Assembly: GCA_013396755.1 (NCBI GenBank)
Contig: VWZF01003328.1
Coordinates: 248,001 to 312,000 of the forward strand
DNA from: Sclerurus mexicanus
Taxonomy: Eukaryota > Chordata > Aves > Passeriformes > Furnariidae
Reading direction: 5' to 3'
Length of the DNA: 64,000 nucleotides
The notes under the pieces were generated by a model. It had not been told where the DNA came from. It searched no databases and was given only the letters and a program-made list of their open reading frames with translations. A program made the position numbers and the translations under genes. This document shows positions 37,878-49,989 of this stretch, one piece after another; position 1 is the stretch's first letter, and each line of letters opens with the position of its first letter.

Positions 37878-38583
37878 CTTTCTTAATGCATACCTCCTCC
37901 TATTTATAGTGGTTTGGATTTCTGCATCAGTAATTTAACACTTAAAGGAGAACTTCATCTCTTGCATGCCTTTTTGTTTGCAGTTCTCTGACATTCTGAG
38001 ATGACACGCATATCCAGTAAGTACTTCCTTCCATTTTAAATGACCTGGACACACCTTCCAGTGTCTTGAGTTGATGGTCTTGGATGACAAAATGGATGTA
38101 CTGGTTAATCTCATTCCCAAGGACTAGTTATTATTTTTAACCATGCCAGATAGGCCCATACCTCAGAAATAGTTCCCAGTGACTGCTGGATGCAAGACAG
38201 TAACCAGTGATTAACTATGAAATGTGCTTCACTGACATTCACAGCAAACTCTTCTGGTTTCAGTTTTAAAGAAGAAACTGGGAATGAGGAAGTTCCAAGT
38301 GTTTGGCTCATGTACAAGCAAAACCATCTTGATTAAAAGATGAAGATGAGGTTGGCCACGACTCAGTGCTATAGCAAACAGAGTTGTGTCAGGACAAATT
38401 CCCTATGATAAACATTGGCAGCAGTAATTTGAAAAGTGTATGTTTGTTAATTTATCTATTAAAAAGTCGGAGAACCTGTGAAAATGCTAGCTTTCTTTTA
38501 AGAAACTTCTAATAGAGGGTAAAGAAACTATGGCACCTAGTTTTGTTAGTCTTGTATAAGGACCAAACAGAAATGTTTTTGTT

Positions 38584-38602
38584 GTAGTAGTAGTAGTAGT
38601 AA
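38584..38602. repeat. (GTA)n trinucleotide microsatellite
   Basis: Six consecutive GTA units ending in aatctg. Potentially polymorphic. Confidence 0.85.
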
Positions 38603-41600
38603 TCTGAGTGCTTGGTGTGACACTTGAGAATTGATGTTTGGTTTGCATTCATTTCAGCATTCCTCATCTATAATCAAAGGCAAAGAGACAAATCTTCATA
38701 GATACTTTAGGAGATAATAACATTTTTCAAGCATTGCAAAGCCACTAATTAAGTGAGGCATTAAGAGGTCCTTTCATGCAATATACCACTGAACTGCATA
38801 AAAGACAGAGTCTAGTTGGTGTGCATCTCTCATGACAATTTTCTTTCATATACTGCCACTGCTCTGCAAGAGCCTTTAATTTAGAATGGTTGGAAATGAT
38901 GGGGCAGGCCACTGCTTCACCACATTGCCAAGTGAAGTGCTTATCTGGAGCATTTTGGGCAGCAGGGGTTGCATTTCTTAAAAAAGGTTTTCTTTACCTG
39001 ATAACACTGCCTCCTACTGCATACCAACCTTAATCAGAATTATCATTCCTCACATAGGTATGGGTGAACCATAACTCTTTGGCTTTATAATCCTTAGGGA
39101 AATGGTGGAATCTTCCTTTTGAAAGGTAAATATTATTATTGTATTCTCCAGGGAATTAGAGGCCCAGGGGTTTTGATTACAGCTAAGAAATCCTGAATTC
39201 CAGCCTTCTGCTTGTCTTACTGACAGCTATGCCTTCCCCAAGCAAGGCAAGGATGATCTGATAACCTTTAGCAAAATGTGGCAGCCTGCCAAACTCATAA
39301 AAGCCAACAAAAAATTCAGTAAGGCTCATTAAAATGCAAACATTTGTATAACTCAGATGGCTGCATTTTCTCTAACCCTTTTGCATGGCATGCCTGTTCT
39401 GTGTGAAAGCGAAGTATTATTTGCAGTACATTAGAACTGGTGCACTGCACGGATACATAAAAGGTTGATAGATTCTTAAGGTGAGATGTTGTTTGGTTTC
39501 AGTGATAGCAATAATTTAGATAATGGGTGTAATCTCATAATCTTTGTACATATAGCAAGGAGCTCTCTTAGCAAAAGTAATAGATTAAATTTACCATCAT
39601 TGTCTTCCTATAATAAAATAAGTGTGCTCTCCATCACTTGTGCTTTTGAGTTATATAAATAGGAAAGTTATTGGAAAATAGCTCAGAAAAATATAACTTC
39701 CACTTAGGGACTGATGAGGTAAATAATATATTCTAGCTGGTGATTACCACTTTAATTAGTTGAATGTATCCCATAGTTATTAATTAATAAACCAGATCCT
39801 GCAAACCCAAATAATTTCAGAGTTACTTAGACAATATGTTAAGTACCACTGTAATATAATTTTTTATGCTAGTTTTAATTCCTGTTCTTCTCTACTATCC
39901 AACCTGTATTTTACTAACTTCTTATTGTATTTCATTACCTATTGATTACTAAAGTTGAAACTTACCCTTCCAAGAAGAGAGGCAAAATGAAGAATCTCCT
40001 ATACCTAGGAAAGAAGGAATTTAGGCCAAATCTCTCAGACTGCTACTGAACCAGTAAACAGAAAGATCAGTTCTTTTGCAATAACACTGTGTTTCTTAAT
40101 CCAGTACTTTCAGATTAATTTGTGCCTTCTCAGCATGAATTACCAGCCTCTCCTCCAGTCCAGATAGCACAGGAGATGAACAAAGCCCTTTTTATACCAT
40201 GTCATGTACAGTTGTATGTGTGAAAGTTTTATGATGCAGAAAATTCACTATGAGTATTCCCCATGTGAGAATAGCTCAGTCTCTGTAAATTGAGTTTATT
40301 ACCTGGTAAGTAGTGTGATTTCCCACTTCCCACTAGCTTTTTAAAATACAAAAATATTAAACCTAGGCATTTCTTAAAATAAACTTTGGATGCCAAGATT
40401 TGTTTATTGAAAGGTGTCTGTGGTATCCAATACAGGGCTACTGCATGACAAATCCTCTGTAGTGGATCTGTAAAAGTACAAACATTTTAAAAAATTTTTG
40501 AAAGTGACTGTGCTGTAGAAAATTTTGAATGCTTTAAAAAATCTAAAGTGGTGTTTTAATTTTTTTTTTTTTAAATTTTAATGATTTTGTCAGTGATTAC
40601 CTGATATGATGGTGTTTTTCTCTACGTGGTTATCATGGAGAAAAGTAGTAGTTTCTTCTACTCTAAGAATTGGAAATTGCTCAATACATCTTGTGATATA
40701 GGAACAGATTTCACTTCTTGAGACAGTGTCAGGTAGACCAAAAAAGAAACTACCATTGCATAAAAAAAGTCTTAATCTTAGGGCAGAGGAATCTTTTGAG
40801 GAAAAAAAAAATCAGTGTACTCAATGAAGTGGTAGGTGCAATGGTTCTTTTTTCATGTCATGCTAAAGGCAGTAGTCAGTATATTAGACTGTCAATCAGA
40901 TTAAAAAATCAAAGGAAATTAAAAGATTAATAATAAAGTAGATTGTTGTATAATCAATAGTTAAGTTTAGCACACAAATTCCTTGCATTTGACATTTTGC
41001 TGCAGAAGAGGGTACAGTGGTGCAAGTCAGCAAAAATCTTTTGGAGGTGTGAAATGCAAATACAGAAGGATAAGACATATTTCAAGAGGTACCAGAGAGC
41101 TCAGATTCAGCCCCTATCTGTCTCTGCTTCCAGTGATCTATCAGGATTTCAAGCTGCTTCTTCAGTTCCTGAGGTAGCAGTAACAACTGTTTTCTAATGA
41201 ATAGGATCCTGGTTTAGAGTATAATGGTTTCATGGGTGATAAATCTAATTTCAGGTTATCCCAAAAAACATAAACAAAATTCTCTGTTGGTACAAGTACT
41301 TAGCTGTGGAAAGCTGGGAATAGCAAGAGTTTAGATTATACCCTGTGCCCTTCTTCAAAGCTGATCTCTGCTGTAGTTTTGGTAGATTGTGTCAAGCCTC
41401 AGGGGGTTGAAATAGCTTTCAAGCTCAGCAGAATAAACTTTTCACCACTTATTTTTCTAGTGCAGTTATAAGAAGCTTGAATACTAGTGATTTCCTCAGA
41501 AACCATGTTTCAGATGCAGATTTTCAGTATTGGTTGCCTTCCAAGTGACACAGCTGGTGAAATCTATCTTTCTGCTGTTCTCTCTGTGGTGTTGGTAATT

Positions 41601-43415
41601 GGCAGGCTTTCTTTCTTCCAGCATTAACCTGATTGGTATTCCCATTAATTACCTGAACACACTGGGTTCAGTAAAAGTGAGGGAACAGGCTGACTGATAC
41701 TTCGTATGGAGAATAAATCCCCAAACACATCTGAATGAGACCTAGGTTTTTCTCTATGTTTGAGGGCTCCATGCAATGAAGTAGGAGAGTGAGTAGATAA
41801 AAAAAATACCTGGTAGAGTCTTCTTTTTCTCACTGTGATTATTTATATTCTCAGTTCAAGAGTCTGAGATAATAGCTTGTGAAGACTGCACTAAGGACCT
41901 CAGGTCTGCTGTTAAAGAAAACTGTATTGTTCTTATCTTGGCTTCCTGCACTACCCCTTGGAAAAAAAAGTGATAAACTACAATACGTGAAACAATGCAA
42001 ATTTTTTTTCACTTTTTCAAGTAAATTTTGCCACTCCATGGAATTATTTATTTGGGTTTCACTGTGGATAAGTATGATACACATCATGACATAAACCCTA
42101 AAGTAACTTTCAAAATGACATTCAGGACAACTGTCTTAACAAACAAAGCTGCTTTTTTTTTTTTCTTTTCTTTCCCCAGTATATTAGTATGCTTTGCTCA
42201 AACATGAAGCAAACTTACAGAAAAATCTGAATTATCATGTGCTTCATGGATCATGACAGCAAGGCTGTTTCATTTCCCATCCATACTCATGATCATATAT
42301 ATTAAAATAAATTACAGCACAATTTTTTTCTTGTTAACCTTGTCACTTTTTAAAAACAATATACATTTAATACTTCAAGTAAGAAAAGAACAAAACAAAT
42401 ATAACTATTTTTTTCCACACACAAAACATGTACATATGAACTACATGTGCTTGCAAACAGATTTTAGTAAGTGTGATGATATTTTAATATACCTGCACTA
42501 TGGCATTCCCTCCACAAACAATGAGAGACTTGTTATCATGTGTGCTTCCTACTATATGACTGCAAGCTCAACAGATCAGTGTTATAATTTACTTCCTACT
42601 TATGCAGTGCCTAATGTAATGATGTCAAACTGTTTGCTTTTAGGTACCAAAATGGCATAAATTAATTCTTTAAGAAGCAACAATATTTTGTTTTCTGAAA
42701 GATCAATATTGTTAATGTGTGTACAAGTTGACAACCATCTCCCTATCTGCCTATGTAGCTGCTTATGCACAATGATTTTAAGCCATTGTTCATGGCTGAT
42801 GTATGAGGAAAAATGTTGCTCACTTGCAAATGGCATGCATAGAAGCAGGCAGACTACTTTAAGGTTACAGATTTCCAGTTGCCTTTTTTCCTTTTCTTCC
42901 TACAATGTACATTTTCATGTTCTCCAACTCAGTTAGCAGTGGTAAATATTAATCCAGAATAAAAGGTATGCCACAAGGTAAGAAATAATTAAAACATAAG
43001 TTATGCTTATTTTCTACTACAGCCTGCTTAGTAGAAAGCAAAAAACCCAGATTCGTTTATCAAATTTCTAGTGTAATCAGGAGCAACAGAATGGTGTCAA
43101 GAGGATTTCTCGTGATTTATATTGCCTGACTACAGTAGAAAATCTGTTTTCAGTCTCTTATTTCAACACTTCTGCTTCATGACAGTTTTGGTACTCTACG
43201 AATAAATACAAATAATCAAATTATGAGTTGAAAGTCTGTTCTTTTGTACTTTTCTATAACTTATTTGAATATGAAGGATAAAGTATCCTTCAATTTAAGT
43301 TGAAATAACATGGATCATATTCTTGACTATGCCAGCTCTTTCCATATTCTGCTGATGCTATAAATACAGATTTTTATTTCCAGCTGTCCTTATATCCAGC
43401 CACCTGCTTTTAGTT

Positions 43416-43524
43416 AAAAAAAAAAGAAAAAAACAAACAAACAAAAAAACAAAAAAAAACAACACAAAAAAACCCAAACCACACTCAAAAAAACCAAAAA
43501 TTCCTGCTGTTTTTTTTTTTTTTT
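43416..43524. repeat. A-rich tract followed by poly(T)
   Basis: About 85 bp of A-rich sequence with aaac units, then nine bases (ttcctgctg) and a run of 15 T. The A and T runs could pair as a long imperfect hairpin. Confidence 0.75.
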
Positions 43525-45382
43525 GCATGTAGCTATCTCAGTAGCAAGGCTCTTACAGGTGTTGCTTTATTTCATTTGCAGGAGAAGGTTTGCTCAAGCT
43601 TCTTCCTTTTTTATTTTTATTTTTGGCTTGAAGAAGGTTTAAGATTCTACTTCGAGATCTAGATTCCAAAAGCCATGTGAACATTCAGTGAAACAACCAA
43701 ATCCAGAGATCTTCTTTTGGCATCACAGTCATTTGAAACTGAGAAGGGAAGAGAGCAGAGATAGAAGACAGACAAATGGGGCATGTGTCACTGAACTAAC
43801 TGTGATTCTTCTAAGCTCCCAAGGGAAGTTGATTTTTTAAATTCTTATTACAGGCAATAGAACAGGGCATCCAAATTGCTTACCTAACTTGAAAAATTTC
43901 ATTCTTTTCTTGAGAGATTCTCCAACAATCAGGCCCTCTGTTTTTTCCAAAGATGTTGTTTTAACTTCTCCAGGCACTTTCCTAGAATTTTCCCACATGT
44001 TGTCTTATAGCAAACTATGAATCAGCTGCATCAGACTGGGATTTCTAAGACACTGCTGCTCTGCTGTTTATTTTAGTTGAGATCAGAGATACAATTCAGT
44101 GAGGATAGAAAGCTTGATGATGTGTTTCTTTCCCTGCTACTCCATGTCAAGCCACATGATGAGCTGAGACGATGGGAATGGACAAAGCAATCATCATGCT
44201 AGCCCCAGGTAGACTAGGACCATTCAGGGGAAAACATTAATTAGCAAACTGGTCAAAACAGGCTTCCTCTTTCTCAATTCTTGTTGCATGTTTCACTGCT
44301 GAGGATGGAGGTGGAACAGACTATAGCTTATTATGCAAACGTTGCCTTCTTTGAAGAAAATGGGGTAAGGATTGTTGATTTTATTACTGGCTAATGGACT
44401 ATATTTTCAGAGGATGCAGTAGTAGATATAACTGTGTGACTGCAGTTTCTTGCCTGTTTTTGCTGAAAGCTGCTGTTGTCCTTGGGCAGCCAGAAGCCAC
44501 TTGCTCTATCTGATTTTCGGTCAACGCTTTGTCTTTTTGTGCATTAAATGTAGGCTTCTAGCATTCACACATCCTGAAAGATTTTCAGGAAAAAGCCAAT
44601 GTTTAAAAGAGATATCTAAGCATGATGTAGGAAAGTCTGTTTCTACTTATCTTTGGCAGGATTCAATTGCAACATGGTCTACATCCCTCAGTTTATGCTC
44701 ACCAGTTTCTTGTGTCACAGGGTTTAGGTAACACTTTTCATTAAATATTAACCCTGGCTTCTTACTGTGTTTCATATGCCTAAATTGGAATTTGTGGTTC
44801 TCAGGGTGTAGTGTGTAATGTTTCTTAATTTCCTTTATGGTGTTATAATTGTTGCTGTCATAGGTGATTCAATACCAAGATGAAAGAAATTAGGAAAAAT
44901 AGATAGCTATGATTCATGTAAATAAAGAAAACCTTGAACAGCTGACAATGAAGTCAACTGAAAAAAAAAAAGTTTAGTTAAAAAAAACAAACAAGTGACA
45001 TCAGCTTGTGTCAACAGTTCTCTAGGGTCCCCTGTTTGAGTTCAGTTGTATCTAGAGCTGTGGACCATGTTGGCACTGGTAGCATGTGTGAATGGTTAGT
45101 GAGGTGGGAACAGAGGGTGAAAGCAGCCTTGCAGTCTGAATCTAACTGAAGTTAGATTTTTGTGGACAAAGCCTTTCTGAAAAGAATGTTGCAAAATTAA
45201 TAGGAAAGAAAGAGGGGAGAAAAAAGAGAACCAGCTCAAAACCTAAAAATAAGGCTGAGGTGGGGTTGCTGCTTAGTTTTAATCCACCCTTAAATAATTT
45301 CATACTCTTTTCTTCATGCTTTGTTTCAGTCTTCTGTTTAACTCACTTATTGAAGGTTTAATTGGGTTGAAAAAAGTTTGAG

Positions 45383-46430
45383 TTAAAAACAGGCTGGATG
45401 GCAGGACACAGAGAGTGGTGGTGAATGGTGCCACAACCAGTTGGTGTCCAGTCACTAGTGGGGTTCCCAAGGCTTGATATTTGGGCTAGTGCTGTTTAAT
45501 ACCATTGTGGATGACCTGGATGAAGGGATCAAGTGCACCCTCAGNTGTACTTAGGACTGGTGAGGTCACACCTTGAATCCTGTATTCAATTTTGGGCCCC
45601 TCACTACAGGAAAGACATTAGGTCCTGGAGCTTGTCCAGAGAAGGGCAAAGGAGCTGCTGGAGGGTGTATAGAGTAATTCCCGTCAGGCGTTGCTGAAGG
45701 AGCAGGAATTGCTCAGCCTGGAGAAAAGGAGGCCCATGGCAAGACCTTATCACTCTTTACAACTGGGTGTGGCACTTAGCGCCATGATCTATTTGATAGG
45801 TGGTGATCAGTCAACGATTGGACTTGATGATCTTGANAGCCAGTGCCAGCAGTATGAGATTTGGCAAAGCCAAATGCCAGGTCTCACACTTGGCTCACAA
45901 CAACCATAGGCAATGCTACAGGCTGGGAGAAGACTGACTTGAAAGCTGCCCAGAGGAGAAGGACCTGGAGGTGCTGGTCAACAGATGGCCGAACACGAGC
46001 CAGCCATGTGCCCAGGTGGTCAAAAAGACCAATGGCATCCTGGTTTGTATCAGCAATAGTGTAGCCAGCAGGAACAGAACAGGGATTGTCCCCCTGTACT
46101 TAGGACTGGTGAGGTCACACCTTGAATCCTGTATTCAATTTTGGGCCCCTCACTACAGGAAAGACATTAGGTCCTGGAGCTTGTCCAGAGAAGGGCAAAG
46201 GAGCTGCTGGAGGGTGTATAGAGTAATTCCCGTCAGGCGTTGCTGAAGGAGCAGGAATTGCTCAGCCTGGAGAAAAGGAGGCCCATGGCAAGACCTTATC
46301 ACTCTTTACAACTGGGTGTGGCACTTAGCGCCATGATCTATTTGATAGGTGGTGATCAGTCAACGATTGGACTTGATGATCTTGAAGGTCTTATCCAACA
46401 TAAACGGTTCTGTGATTCAGTGTGATTCTG
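45383..46430 (+). mobile_element. CR1 LINE, 5'-truncated, interrupted by an assembly duplication
   Basis: The left part (ttaaaaacaggctggatgg onward) encodes the CR1 ORF2 stretch with VVVNGATTSW. After the N-bounded insert, 45861-46246 encodes later blocks, including CAQVVKKTNGILVCISNSVA and HLESCIQFWAPHYRKDI. The tail cggttctgtgattcagtg ends the element at about 46430. Frames are broken by frameshifts. About 100 bp of the expected RT sequence (FADD region) is missing where 45546-45836 has been placed. Confidence 0.9.
45545..45837. other. Probable false duplication bracketed by single-N gaps
   Basis: 45546-45836 is identical to 46095-46385 (291 bp, offset 549) and has N on both sides. Here the misplaced copy comes before the genuine one: it carries CR1 3'-end sequence but sits in the middle of the RT region. 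Confidence 0.88.
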
Positions 46431-49016
46431 AAAGCACTTGTACATTCATCTCTTCTGAAAGAAGAGTACTGGTCTGTGGAAGTGGACTTCAAAACATATT
46501 TGTGGGAGGCTCAAGCATTCTGTTATAGGAGTTATGACAAGAATATTTTGGTACCTGTTTTCTCAAGTTACTTTGGCTTTGATATTTTTAGTTTTCTCCA
46601 TTTCTGCAGAGCTGTTTGCTGCTCCTCATAGTTTTGTTGCACTGATTGCCAGGTAAGTTCAGGCTTGTACCAGATAGGGGCCAGCCTGTGTAAGTCAAAG
46701 GTAGCTGAAAACATTTTTTTCCTCTTTTAGTGCCAGGTATGCACTATTCAACTGTTTCTCAATATATGACAGGGGAGCCATGTGGGTCAGACGCCCCCTC
46801 ACAGCCTGGTACTTTTTTCTCTCTACAGTAAAATACAGTGGTGTACCCTTGACCTCTAGCAGAGAAGTAGAAGTGACTCCTTCAAAAGGCAAGGTAGGCA
46901 TTCAGCCACTCTGTTCTTAAAAGGACTGCAAAAAAGGTGTTTATCTAGGTGTGACTTTGGCACTGTACTCCTCATTCACCCAGAAGAGCCACAATGAGTG
47001 TGTGTCCCACAAATGCATATAAAAGGAAATTATGTGGAGCAAGATAAAAAAGCATGTCTCTGAGTCTTGCTGTCCTCACTTCTGTTAAGAGATGCCATAT
47101 GCCTTGTCAAGTCCATGCTGAAATAAGCAGGCTGCAAAAAGTAGAACATTGCTAAAGGCAGGGAGCAAACACTGATTCCGAAAAACTGAATACTGACTGA
47201 ACTCAAGGCAATACACAGAACGCTGACAGCTCTGCAGGGTGGTGCTCAGCAACAAGAAGCAGTGATTTGCATCACCAGCACACATTTCACATACGCAACA
47301 AAGCATAATTCTGCTCACAAATCCTTGCAGTGCATTAACAATGCAATTACTTCTTAAGTCATTCTCAGGAAACAGGGGAATACAGCAATTCATAATTAAT
47401 CCTAAAAGTACATTTTTTTTCTAAGGTGTTTTTTTTTTTTGTGAGAATGTTTTTTCTTTTTTTTTTGTTGTTGTTGTTTTTTTCTTTTTATTATGTCATT
47501 TAATATGAAGAAATCAGATAGAAATGTCTAGAACTTAAGAGAGCTTTTTCTTCTAACATTAATTTTAACATTTAACATGAAATGACTGCAGGGGCATGGA
47601 TTACTAGCTGAAAAAATGACACTTACAAGGGAAAGGCACATGCAAATGTCTTCAATGGACAGTTCAGAAACACTTTTTTTTTATCCCCGTTTGTTTCTTT
47701 AACTGCCCACATTAAGGTACAGTAGAGTTTTGGACTTCAGTGCAGCGGTTGTTACATCAAGAAAAATAATTTCCCTGGTGTTAGAATTTAGTCAGGGGTT
47801 ATTCCATTATATTAATGTTCTACAAACTATCATAGAACAAAGACTATTCTTATCATGCACCTCCATAAATCTCTAAATATCTAGTTCAGAACATTAAAAA
47901 AAAAAGGCAAGAAAACCTAGCTCTAAACTTAAAACCAACTGAAGTGAACAAAATTCTAACAACCCTTGAAACCTCCTCAGTTTGGCAAAATAAAATGGAG
48001 CAATGATGCAACCTAAGATAAACCAGTAAGAAAAGAGTCGCAAAACTGCCTAGGCTTTGTTAGGGGTACATCTGGGGAGTGCAGCTGGATTTTACAACTT
48101 CTGGCACATTTCCCGTGATAGGAGTGGGAGATTGTTTTCCTGCTTTGAAAATCTCTGCTGAAGAATGTGTATACTGATTTTAGAAGCACCTGCATCCCAT
48201 TGTAGGTCAGCCTGACTTTGGTTTCAAAGTGTGGAAATCCAATATTGAGATTGAACACAGATTCTTAAATCACATTAATCTGAATATTCTGTCTTATAAT
48301 ATTTTCATATTAATTTTGTTAAACACATATATAGACATTGTCATCCTTAATCCAGGTTATGCCAATAATTTAAAACTAGCATTTGTTAGCAACCACATAG
48401 GACAAACCTATGGCTCCTAATTGTTGGAAAATTGAGAGGTGGCTGAACAACTTTGCATTTTGTAATTGCTGAGAATATCAAAATAAGAACAGTGGTATTA
48501 ATGATTAAGAATAAAGTTTCAGTTCTCAGTCTTTTGAAGATTTGTTTAGAGATGTAAAACAAACAAACAAAAGGTTACTTGTACTGAACTAATATTCCAC
48601 TTCTGTCTTCTCTCCTTTAAAAAAGATTCCTAAAATCTGGAATAACTCACCCCTCTTGTTCTAAGATACTGCCTCTGAAACATAACCACATCATTATTAA
48701 AATGGCATCAAGAATAGCTAAGTAATCTGTTCTTGGAAATTAGCTTTGTGTCTATGTGTTATCTACAAATATACAAGATGAGAATGACAGTGGCTAGAGG
48801 TTCACTATATCTGGCAGTATGTTAGCCTTTTTGAGGCTATCATGTTTTACTTATTATTTTAGTATTATAATCCCCATATTATGCATGAACAACTGTAGTT
48901 TACTTGGCATTGGAGAAGAGTTCATTCCTAGTAGCAGTGTTTGTATGTTTTAATTGATTTGTATAAATAGTAAGATGACCATATTTCCCAAGGAGTCTGC
49001 AGAATGTATTATGCTC
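46431..49016. other. Gene-free AT-rich sequence downstream of LINGO2
   Basis: No transposon was recognised. It contains a T-rich tract (47413-47490), an inverted octamer at 47275 and a direct one at 47640. Short ORFs up to 102 codons have no recognisable features. Part of it could be a longer LINGO2 3'UTR if the signal at 49017 is not used. Confidence 0.55.
47413..47490. repeat. T-rich tract with (GTT)n
   Basis: Several poly(T) runs with a gttgttgttgtt core. Confidence 0.75.
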
Positions 49017-49022
49017 TTTATT
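49017..49022 (-). promoter_or_regulatory. Candidate polyadenylation signal AATAAA for LINGO2
   Basis: The plus strand reads tttatt, which is AATAAA on the LINGO2 strand. It is the first canonical hexamer after the stop codon, and cleavage would fall near 49000. In AT-rich sequence this hexamer is common, so the call rests on position alone. Confidence 0.35.
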
Positions 49023-49989
49023 TTGCCCAGTACACATTAACATTTTAACAGTAGTTTTGAAATTAAAATCAGGGCTAACAAAGCTGATTCTTTCTCTTCA
49101 AAGTAGAACTCAACTCCTCTATGCCAGCATTGACTATTGGGTTGCCTTCCCTGGGTCAGAACCAGGGCTACGTTACAGTAAACTGGTCCAGTGTGATATC
49201 ACAGATATAAAAAATATTCCATTCTGTATCAAAACTAGGCACATGCCTTATATTTATATGAAGAGAAGTTTGACAGAGTTGAGTGTTTTTACTCTCAACT
49301 ATTAAGCTCTGGCCTTCTACATGAGGAGAAAAATATGTTATTTCTAATTAGTAACTACAAGAATCTAATTTGTTTGATGATAGTTAAAAGAAGGGTGACA
49401 TCACACTAGGGTCAGTATTGGTGGATATCTAAAAGCACAACCTCTCATTTGTATTGCTTTAAAATGTACACAGTATAGATGTAGATTAAAAAGAAAAAAA
49501 AAACTACCAATTTTTTTGTGGTGTTGAACCAACTAGAAGGGAGGATGCAAAGTTTAACCAAATGAGATATATAGATACAAATTTCGCGGTAGAGTATGTT
49601 TTAGACAAATGTGTCTTTTTCTTTAAGTATGTAAATCCTACACTGTAGGTTTTTGTTTGGTTTTTTTTTTCTTTTTTCTTTTGTAGCAGTAGAAAATGTT
49701 GAACAATTGTCCATGAGCATGAGCCAGTGGTTCATTGCTGATATCCCCAGAATGCCAATATTTGCAATGCAAACAGTTAGTACAATTTCCCAGTTCTATG
49801 AAAGGCCCTGACACATCTGCCTCAAGGTCTGGAGGCTCTGTTGTATAACCACAAATAGTCTTTCCATTTTCATACAACCTTTTGATACACTGACAGCTGC
49901 ATTAAGCTGTTTCTGCCTAGCGATTCCACATGCCAGGCTGTTTTAATTGGTTTTAATGCCACAGGAAAAGCACTGCTAGCAGAATACCA
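49017..49989 (-). other. LINGO2: Probable LINGO2 3'UTR
   Basis: About 970 bp lie between the LINGO2 stop codon and the first canonical AATAAA on the minus strand. The stretch includes an A-rich tract (T-rich on the plus strand, 49655-49687) and a 79-codon out-of-frame ORF (49638-49877). Variant ATTAAA signals occur just after the stop (about 49932) and near 48949. The true 3' end is uncertain, because the sequence beyond the AATAAA is not strikingly GT-rich. Confidence 0.45.

Larger units (their letters stand above)
37174..45382. other. Gene-free AT-rich unique sequence
   Basis: 8.2 kb with no recognised gene or transposon. It holds low-complexity tracts at 37795-37877, 38584-38602 and 43416-43524, poly(T) at 37318-37331, and an octamer ATGCAAAT at 41054. 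The longest ORF is 135 codons (42253-42660, plus) and looks like chance in AT-rich DNA. Confidence 0.6.

Noticed and set aside
42253..42660. 135-codon plus-strand ORF
   Set aside because: The composition is what AT-rich noncoding DNA gives by chance. No homology is recognised.
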